Shown: positions 58,618-64,000 of the stretch, piece by piece
Layout: every line of letters begins with the position of its first letter
How positions within the stretch are numbered: position 1 is the first letter of the stretch
Assembly (NCBI GenBank): GCA_017410455.1
Contig: JAFQQT010000017.1
Coordinates: forward strand, 62,001 to 126,000
Length of the DNA: 64,000 nt
From: Clostridia bacterium
GTDB lineage: Bacteria > Bacillota > Clostridia > Christensenellales > Aristaeellaceae
Direction: 5' to 3'
Notes under the pieces: generated by a model
The model's database searches: none
What the model was told of the DNA's origin: nothing
What the model saw: the letters and a program-made list of their open reading frames with translations, nothing else
Program-made: the position numbers and the translations under genes

Positions 58618-59228
58618 GCGTGGTGAACGAGGTCGCACGGCATTATGACCTGCTCATCGACGAGGGCAACGACCCCGTCCTGGACTCGCCGGAGCTGGCT
58701 GCCTACATGGACGGCTGGGACGGCGCGGCGCTGCTGAACGCCCTGGCGCTGGACGGCACGCAGGACGTGCTGGAGATCGGCGTGGGCACGGGCCGGCTGG
58801 CGCTGCGCGTGGCGCCCCTGAGCCGCAGCTTCACGGGGATCGACATATCGGAGAAGACCATAGCCCGTGCGGCAGAGCATCTGGCGGGGCTTGCGCAGGT
58901 GCGGCTGATCCGCGCGGATTTCATGGCGTGGGAAACGCAGGCGCGCTTTCACGTGATCTACTCCTCGCTGACCTTCCTGCACCTGGCGGACAAGCCCGGC
59001 GCGGCGCAGGGGGTTGCGCGGCTGCTTGCGCCCGGAGGACGGGCGGTGATCTCGCTGGACAAGGCGACGGACGCCATCCTGGACTACGGCACGCGGCGGC
59101 TGACCATCCATCCGGACAACCCGGAAGCCATGGCTGCGCACCTGCGGGCCGCCGGGCTGACGATACTGTCCGTGCAGGAGACGGCGCAGGCGCATATCAT
59201 CACAGCGGTGAAAGGGGAGGACAGCTGA
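58614..59228 (+). CDS. SAM-dependent methyltransferase
   Basis: A 204-residue class I methyltransferase. Motif I is VLEIGVGTGRLALRV, followed by SFTGIDISEKTI and ADFMAWET; IYSSLTFLHLADK and the LAPGGRAVISLDK block are typical of the Methyltransf_11/25 group. The substrate cannot be predicted. It begins with GTG (58614, or 58620) overlapping the murI stop. Confidence 0.85.
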   Translation: MSVVNEVARHYDLLIDEGNDPVLDSPELAAYMDGWDGAALLNALALDGTQDVLEIGVGTGRLALRVAPLSRSFTGIDISEKTIARAAEHLAGLAQVRLIRADFMAWETQARFHVIYSSLTFLHLADKPGAAQGVARLLAPGGRAVISLDKATDAILDYGTRRLTIHPDNPEAMAAHLRAAGLTILSVQETAQAHIITAVKGEDS

Positions 59229-59755
59229 TGGGAATCATTCTCTGCGGCCTCAACGGCAGCGGTAAGTCCACGCTGGGCCACGCCCTGGCGGAGGCCCTGG
59301 GCTGGCGGTTCATTGACAACGAGGACCTCTACTTCCCAAAGGACGATCCGGACTACCTCTACGGTCATCAGCGGACGCAGGAGGAGGTCGAGTGCCTGCT
59401 GCTGCAGGAAGTGCAGCGGGATGACCGCTTCGTGTTCGCTGCCGTGAAGGGGAACTATGGCGAGGCGGTGCTGCCGTACTACGGGCGGGCCGTGCTGGTG
59501 GAGGTGCCCCGGGAAACGCGGCTGCAGCGCGTGCAGCAACGCTCGCTGGACAAGTTCGGCGAGCGCGCCCTGCCCGGCGGCGACCTGCACGAGCGGGAGA
59601 AGTGGTTCTTCGACCACATCAGCGCAAGGCCTGAAGACTACGCCTCGCGCTGGCTGGCGGAGGTCGATATCCCCGTGCTGCGTGTGGACGGGACAAGGCC
59701 GGTGGGGGAGAATGTCAGCGCCATCATGGCGTGGATGGGGGAGGTTCAGCGATGA
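59228..59755 (+). CDS. P-loop kinase-like protein
   Basis: A 175-residue nucleotide-binding protein of the shikimate/gluconate/adenylate kinase fold. Walker A is GLNGSGKSTLGHALAEAL, followed by FIDNEDLYFP (Asp-containing substrate motif) and a lid-like RVQQRSLDKFG. The substrate is unknown. Its ATG overlaps the methyltransferase stop by one base and its stop overlaps the next start. Confidence 0.82.
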   Translation: MGIILCGLNGSGKSTLGHALAEALGWRFIDNEDLYFPKDDPDYLYGHQRTQEEVECLLLQEVQRDDRFVFAAVKGNYGEAVLPYYGRAVLVEVPRETRLQRVQQRSLDKFGERALPGGDLHEREKWFFDHISARPEDYASRWLAEVDIPVLRVDGTRPVGENVSAIMAWMGEVQR

Positions 59756-60138
59756 AAAACTACACCCAGGTGTATGTGAAAAACAGCGTGGAGGCCGCGC
59801 AGCACTACTGCGACGCCTTCGGTGCGGAAATTACCTGCGAGTACTGGAATCCCGACCATACCGAGTATGAGCACTGCGAGCTGTCGGTGGGCGGCGAGGG
59901 CTTTCTGGCGTTGTCTGAGGCGCAGAACCCCTGTGACGTGGCGCTGGTGCACCGGCTGAAATGGGAAACGATGACCTTCAACTGCTTTGAGATGGGGAGC
60001 GAGGAGGTCGTCCGCCATGCGTTCGACGTGCTGTCGGACGGCGGCGTGGTGCTGCAGCCCCTGGGGCCGCTGCCGTGGAATGCATACAACGCAACGGTGA
60101 TCGACAAGTACGGCGTGTGCTGGTGGATTGCCATCTGA
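59752..60138 (+). CDS. VOC family protein, PhnB-like
   Basis: A 128-residue protein of the glyoxalase/dioxygenase (VOC) superfamily: YVKNSVEAAQHYCDAFGAEI at the start, EHCELSVGGEGFLALSE in the middle, and LGPLPWNAYNATVIDKYGVCWWI at the end, the PhnB/3-demethylubiquinone-like pattern. The activity is unknown. ATGA overlap with the previous gene; last gene of the murI operon. Confidence 0.85.
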   Translation: MKNYTQVYVKNSVEAAQHYCDAFGAEITCEYWNPDHTEYEHCELSVGGEGFLALSEAQNPCDVALVHRLKWETMTFNCFEMGSEEVVRHAFDVLSDGGVVLQPLGPLPWNAYNATVIDKYGVCWWIAI

Positions 60139-60146
60139 CACAGGAG

Positions 60147-60186
60147 AAGCCCTCCGTGCGGCGCAATCAGCGTCTGCGGAGGGCTT
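60147..60186. terminator. Bidirectional terminator
   Basis: AAGCCCTCCG (60147-60156) pairs with CGGAGGGCTT (60177-60186), between the convergent VOC and acetyltransferase genes. Confidence 0.85.
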
Positions 60187-60200
60187 TCATAATGCGATTT

Positions 60201-60662
60201 TCACTGCGGCCAGCGGACGTGGGCGGCCATGAAGATATTGTTGTCCAGCGCGATAAAGCCGTTCTTCTCGTAGAAGCCGACGGAGGGGAAGCCTCGCTCG
60301 GTGTTCAGGCACAGGTGGCCGATTGCGGGGGTCTCCTTCTTCAGCTCCTCGCGCATGAAAGCCAGCATCCGGCTGCCGACGCCCTGACGCTGCCAGGCAG
60401 GGTGGACGCTGAATTCATCAATGAAGAGCTGCTTCCAGTCCTGGTAGGTCATGATGCGCCCGCAGAGCATGCTCACGCACCTCTGGCCATCCATGCAGAC
60501 ATAGCCGCGGGATACCCGGGCGGACATGATCTCATCGATCCGCTCAAAGGCCTGCTGATACGTCCAGACCTCGTTCCACGGAGGCTCGGCGAAGGCGGCG
60601 ATCAGCTCATGGGCGCAGGCGGGGAAGTCGGCGGGGGTCATCGGGCGGAATGTCAGCGGCAT
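60201..60662 (-). CDS. GNAT family N-acetyltransferase
   Basis: A 153-residue acetyltransferase. The acetyl-CoA site is EFSVHPAWQRQGVGSRML, with the C-terminal RGFPSVGFYEKNGFIALDNNIFM. The substrate is unknown. The start at 60662 has GGAGG upstream. Single-gene unit with promoter 60692-60720. Confidence 0.87.
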   Translation of the reverse strand: MPLTFRPMTPADFPACAHELIAAFAEPPWNEVWTYQQAFERIDEIMSARVSRGYVCMDGQRCVSMLCGRIMTYQDWKQLFIDEFSVHPAWQRQGVGSRMLAFMREELKKETPAIGHLCLNTERGFPSVGFYEKNGFIALDNNIFMAAHVRWPQ

Positions 60663-60691
60663 GGGGGAGTCCTCCTGTCCGGTCTGCATCC

Positions 60692-60720
60692 AGTATAGCG
60701 CAGGCGGGCCTGTCTGTCAA
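60692..60720 (-). promoter_or_regulatory. Promoter of the acetyltransferase gene
   Basis: Minus strand TTGACA (60720-60715), 17-base spacer, TATACT (60697-60692). Confidence 0.8.
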
Positions 60721-60845
60721 TGGAGCGCCGGGGTACAGAAAAAATACAATTTGCGCGTGCCAAAAAGCCCGTATCGGATTTAGAAAATATTCATAAAGTT
60801 GAAAAATCACGAAAAACCCCTCTTTCTTTTTTGCACAATGTATGA

Positions 60846-60954
60846 TATAATCAATTCAACATTGTGCGATATCGTCCGGGAGGCAGCACCCGTTCCCCGT
60901 GGCCGCCCGGTCGGGATAGATGACACAAGACATTATTCAAGGAGGAATTCTATC
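60846..60954 (+). promoter_or_regulatory. -10 element and leader of the EF-G2 gene
   Basis: TATAAT at 60846-60851 without a good -35 match, then a leader of about 100 bases with GC-rich self-complementary stretches near 60875-60915. No known riboswitch is recognised. The ribosome binding site is AAGGAGGAA. Confidence 0.5.
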
Positions 60955-63045
60955 ATGGCTGCTGAGTACATCACGACCAATATCCGGAACATCGCCTTCA
61001 TGGGACATGGCGGCGAGGGCAAGACCACGCTGACTGAGGCCATGCTCTACGCCGCTGGCATCATCGATCGTCAGGGCAAGGTGGAAGACGGTACCACCAC
61101 CACTGACTACGAAGCTGAAGAGATCAAGCGCGGCTGTTCCCTGACCGCGGCGACCGCTCCCATCGACTGGGCGGGCAAGATGCTCAACATCATCGACGTG
61201 CCCGGCTACTTCGACTTTATCGGCGAGCAGGTTGGTCCGCTGCGCGTTGTGGAAACGGTCGGCATCGTTGTGTCTGCCGTGACGGGTCTGTCCGTCGGCG
61301 CGGAGAAGGCTTTCACCAACGCCATCAAGCACCAGGTGGGCCGCATGTTCATCATCAACCAGATGGACCGCGAGCACGCCTCCTTTGACAAGGTTATCCA
61401 GCAGCTGCGCGAGCGTCACGGCTCCTGCGTGGTGCCCGTGCTGATGCCCATCGGCGAGGGTGCCGGCTTCCGCGGCGTGGTCAACGTCCTGGAGAAGAAG
61501 GCCTACGAGGGCGCTTACAAGAAGTCCACGGAGATCCCGATCCCCGACAGCCTGGTGGACAAGGTGGATCGCGCCTTTGAGTACCTGACCGAGCAGGCTG
61601 CCGCCGCCGACGAGGACCTGATGATGAAGTACCTCGAGGGCGAGGAGCTCACCTACGAGGACATCCTGGTTGGCTTCCACAAGGGCATGAAGGACGGCTC
61701 CATCGTTCCCGTTGTGGCCCTGTCCGCCCTGACTGGCGTGGGCATCGCCCGCACGATGGACCTGATGGCCAAGTACCTGCCCTCTCCTGCGCATCAGGGC
61801 ATCGAGCACACCGGCTTCAACCCCCGCACGGGCGAGGCGGCTGTCCGCGTCTGCAAGGACGACGAGCCCTTCTCCGCCTTCGTGTACAAGACCGTGGCTG
61901 ATCCCTTCGTGGGCAAGCTGAGCCTGATCCGCATCTTCTCCGGCACCATCACCCCCCAGACCATCCTGTACAACGTCAACAAGGACAAGACCGAGAAGTC
62001 CTCTGGCCTGTACATCATGCGCGGCAAGAAGCAGGTGCCCAAGACCACCCTGCATGCCGGCGACCTGGGCGCGCTGGCCAAGCTCCAGTACACCTCCACC
62101 GGCGATACCCTGGCCGATTATCAGAACCCCATCCAGTACCCCGGCATGGTGTTCCCCACTCCCTGCATGCACAAGGCTGTGTACGCCTCCAAGCAGGGTG
62201 AGGAAGACAAGATCTTCTCCGGCCTGGGCCGCCTGATGGAAGAGGATCCCTCCATCGTCATCATGAAGAACCCCGATACCACCGAGACCTGGCTGTCCGG
62301 TCAGGGCGAGATGCACCTGGAGGTCATCAAGAATCGTCTGCAGGCCAAGTTCGGCGCTGTCGCCATCCTGCAGGATCCCAAGATCCCCTACCGTGAGACC
62401 ATCCGCAAGGCCGTGAAGGTTCAGGGCCGCCACAAGAAGCAGACCGGCGGTCACGGCCAGTTCGGCGATGTGTGGATCGAGTTCAGCCCCGTGCTGGATG
62501 GCTCCACCGAGATGGTGTTCGAAGATGCGGTCGTGGGCGGCGTCGTCCCGCGCAACTTCATCCCCTCCGTTGAGAAGGGCCTGCGTGAGTGCATGGTTCG
62601 CGGCGTGCTGGCTGGCTACCCCATGGTTTCCGTCCGCGCGAAGCTGTACGATGGCTCCTACCATCCCGTCGACTCCTCCGAAATGGCGTTCAAGACCGCT
62701 GCCCGCATCGCCTACAAGAAGGGCTGTGCCGAGGCTTCCCCTGTGCTGCTGGAGCCCATCATGCACGTTGAGGTCATGGTGCCCGACGAGTACATGGGCG
62801 ACATCATGGGCGACATGAACAAGCGCCGTGGCCGCATCATCGGCATGGAGCAGGTTGGCGGCATGCAGCAGGTTGTTGCCGAGTGCCCCCAGAGCGAAAT
62901 GTTCAAGTACGCCACCGATCTGCGCTCCATGACCCAGGCCCGCGGCTCCTTCACCATGACCTTCGAGCGTTATGAGGAAGTGCCCGCTGACGTGGCCAAG
63001 AAGGTCATCGCCGCCGCCGACAAGGTCGAGGACGACGAGGAGTAA
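60955..63045 (+). CDS. Elongation factor G-like GTPase (EF-G2 type)
   Basis: A 696-residue, five-domain translational GTPase. The P-loop is GHGGEGKTTL (AHIDAGKTT in canonical EF-G), switch II reads IIDVPGYFDF, so the catalytic His of DTPGH is Tyr, and G4 is NQMDRE. The C-terminal domains are complete (HGQFGDVWIEF, EPIMHVEVMVP, RRGRIIGMEQ). These changes define the EF-G2 paralogue group, whose cellular role is unclear; the main EF-G should be elsewhere. ATG 60955 follows GGAGGAA. Confidence 0.92.
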   Translation: MAAEYITTNIRNIAFMGHGGEGKTTLTEAMLYAAGIIDRQGKVEDGTTTTDYEAEEIKRGCSLTAATAPIDWAGKMLNIIDVPGYFDFIGEQVGPLRVVETVGIVVSAVTGLSVGAEKAFTNAIKHQVGRMFIINQMDREHASFDKVIQQLRERHGSCVVPVLMPIGEGAGFRGVVNVLEKKAYEGAYKKSTEIPIPDSLVDKVDRAFEYLTEQAAAADEDLMMKYLEGEELTYEDILVGFHKGMKDGSIVPVVALSALTGVGIARTMDLMAKYLPSPAHQGIEHTGFNPRTGEAAVRVCKDDEPFSAFVYKTVADPFVGKLSLIRIFSGTITPQTILYNVNKDKTEKSSGLYIMRGKKQVPKTTLHAGDLGALAKLQYTSTGDTLADYQNPIQYPGMVFPTPCMHKAVYASKQGEEDKIFSGLGRLMEEDPSIVIMKNPDTTETWLSGQGEMHLEVIKNRLQAKFGAVAILQDPKIPYRETIRKAVKVQGRHKKQTGGHGQFGDVWIEFSPVLDGSTEMVFEDAVVGGVVPRNFIPSVEKGLRECMVRGVLAGYPMVSVRAKLYDGSYHPVDSSEMAFKTAARIAYKKGCAEASPVLLEPIMHVEVMVPDEYMGDIMGDMNKRRGRIIGMEQVGGMQQVVAECPQSEMFKYATDLRSMTQARGSFTMTFERYEEVPADVAKKVIAAADKVEDDEE

Positions 63046-63069
63046 TCCCCGGCGGACGCAAGTCCCCAA

Positions 63070-63114
63070 AGAAACAGACCATCCAGGGAGAGGTTCGCGC
63101 CTCTTCCTGTTTCT
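63070..63114 (+). terminator. Terminator of the EF-G2 gene
   Basis: AGAAACAG (63070-63077) pairs with CTGTTTCT (63107-63114) with an inner AGAGG/CCTCT stem; the T tract is weak. Confidence 0.6.
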
Positions 63115-63125
63115 GTTCTGTGTGG

Positions 63126-63154
63126 TTGACAGCGTCGCCAGCGAGGTGTATACT
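63126..63154 (+). promoter_or_regulatory. Promoter of the GyrI-like gene
   Basis: TTGACA (63126-63131), 17-base spacer, TATACT (63149-63154). Confidence 0.85.
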
Positions 63155-63189
63155 TAATACAATATAATACGTCTTACGGGAGGGATGTT

Positions 63190-63699
63190 ATGGCGATTGA
63201 AATCATCCGTGCATACCTCGAGGAATGCCCTGCCTGCCGCTTCATCGGCAAGCGCTACACCCCTGCGGACAGCGTGAATGGCAGCTACGGCCACAAGTGG
63301 GGCGAGTGGTGGCAGAACGACTGGTTCAGCCCGCTGGAGCAGCTGCCCCGCATGCCCATCGTGGGGGACAGCACCATGGCGGCCATGCGGGTGGTGGAGG
63401 GCGCGCTGGAATACTGGATCGGCTTCTTCTGCGAGGCGGGCACGGAGGCGCCCCAGGGCTACGAAGCCGTTGACATCGGCCCGCGCCGGTATGCCGTCCT
63501 TTGGAAGAAGGGTGACGAGCACAACGGCGAGCTCTACGGCCTTGAATCCCATAACATCGCCCTGGCAGAGCTGAAGCGTCAGGGCTGGATGCGCGTGGAG
63601 GACGACTGGTGCTTCGAGCGCTACAGCTGCCCGCGCTTCACCACGCCGGACGCGGAGGGGCGGGTTATCCTCGATTACGGCATCTCCGTGGAGGCATGA
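63190..63699 (+). CDS. GyrI-like small-molecule-binding protein
   Basis: A 169-residue stand-alone effector domain of the GyrI/AraC C-terminal (SRPBCC-like) type: IEIIRAYLEECPACRFIGKRY, YWIGFFCEAGTEAPQGYEAVDIGPRRYAVLW and a C-terminal FERYSCPRF block. Such domains bind small amphipathic molecules and sometimes hydrolyse them. GGGAGGG precedes the ATG. The next gene follows after 3 bases. Confidence 0.8.
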   Translation: MAIEIIRAYLEECPACRFIGKRYTPADSVNGSYGHKWGEWWQNDWFSPLEQLPRMPIVGDSTMAAMRVVEGALEYWIGFFCEAGTEAPQGYEAVDIGPRRYAVLWKKGDEHNGELYGLESHNIALAELKRQGWMRVEDDWCFERYSCPRFTTPDAEGRVILDYGISVEA

Positions 63700-63702
63700 G
63701 GA

Positions 63703-64000
63703 ATGAAAGCATTCATCTTTGACATGGACGGCCTGATGTTCGACACCGAGCGGGTGTTCATCGGCGCGTGGGATTATGCGGGCGAGAAGATGGGCTTCGG
63801 CAAGGCGGGCTACATGTGCCTGCGGACGCTGGGGATGAACACCCCTGCCTGCGAGCAGGCCTGGCGGGACGAATTCGGCCCGGACGTGGATATCAGGGCC
63901 CTGTGGGACTATTCACGGGAGTACCTGGAAGACTATTACGCCAGGAACCGCGTCGCTGTCAAGCCGGGCCTGTACGAGCTGCTGGCGTATCTGAAGGAAA
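63703..64000 (+). CDS. HAD family hydrolase, N-terminal part
   Basis: The first 99 residues of a haloacid dehalogenase-like phosphatase; the gene runs past the window. Motif I is IFDMDGLMFDTE with the nucleophilic Asp, followed by a helical cap domain (LRTLGMNTPACEQAWRDEF) and VKPGLYELLAYLKE. This order is typical of beta-phosphoglucomutase-like phosphatases. Co-transcribed with the GyrI-like gene. Confidence 0.88.
   Translation, partial: MKAFIFDMDGLMFDTERVFIGAWDYAGEKMGFGKAGYMCLRTLGMNTPACEQAWRDEFGPDVDIRALWDYSREYLEDYYARNRVAVKPGLYELLAYLKE

Noticed and set aside
1-64000. CRISPR arrays, insertion sequences, integrases or phage genes
   Set aside because: No regularly spaced identical repeats and no transposase, integrase or structural phage motifs were found on either strand.

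Overview
The window is a GC-rich chromosomal segment that reads like an endospore-forming member of the Clostridia (Firmicutes), probably a gut lineage. The evidence is a T-box leader, lysine and tetrahydrofolate riboswitches of Gram-positive type, strong AGGAGG ribosome binding sites, TTGACA/TATAAT promoters with 17-bp spacers, many secreted SH3-domain proteins and a 27-residue SpoVM homologue. The genus cannot be fixed from the sequence. No CRISPR array, transposase, prophage or rRNA is present.

Layout. 1-4.4 kb: the end of carA and a carB gene fused in frame to a diaminopimelate-epimerase-like (DapF) domain. 4.4-6.3 kb: a small AT-richer islet with an antitoxin, an amber-interrupted toxin, an XRE regulator with twin operators and two orphan genes. 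6.35-11.1 kb: a self-regulated polyamine ABC transporter operon (XRE-cupin regulator, potABCD). 11.2-14.9 kb: a secreted SH3 protein, T-box-controlled trpS and two related membrane proteins. 15.0-18.2 kb: aroA-aroC-pheA. 18.3-18.6 kb: two tRNA-Arg(ACG) genes. 18.7-27.4 kb: intracellular pectin/hemicellulose breakdown genes (two Gfo/Idh oxidoreductases, an SGNH esterase, GH43, a GH105-like protein, GH28) plus an extended sigma factor. 27.5-34.2 kb: tldE/tldD, an Imm5-like gene, an amidohydrolase and an M18 aminopeptidase. 34.3-40.1 kb: the hexuronate genes uxaA, uxaB and uxaC with a LacI regulator. 40.2-46.2 kb: an ArsR regulator and a cluster of exported proteins. 46.2-49.4 kb: a ZorA/ZorB-like ion-driven motor pair with a small third gene. 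49.6-49.9 kb: a small membrane protein and spoVM. 49.9-53.2 kb: lysine riboswitch-asd-dapA-dapB. 53.3-55.3 kb: an HdeD-like protein, then THF riboswitch-folT-nth. 55.4-60.7 kb: an exported Ig-like protein, lepB, murI and small enzymes. 60.8-64 kb: an EF-G2-type GTPase, a GyrI-like protein and the start of a HAD hydrolase.

How the genes work together. The central region lets the cell take in pectic oligosaccharides and finish them inside the cell: GH28, GH43 and the esterase have no signal peptides, and UxaC, UxaB and UxaA carry galacturonate on to 2-keto-3-deoxygluconate. Lysine/diaminopimelate synthesis is represented by the riboswitch-controlled asd-dapA-dapB operon and by the DapF-like domain on CarB.

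The most unusual observations are: (1) a CarA whose glutaminase triad is entirely replaced, next to a CarB-DapF fusion whose DapF part lacks one of the two catalytic cysteines; (2) an isolated ZorAB-like motor without Zorya effectors; (3) a short paired motif found only between genes of the 19.7-35.8 kb region; (4) about 57 genes ending in TAA or TGA and none in TAG, while a toxin reading frame carries an internal TAG.
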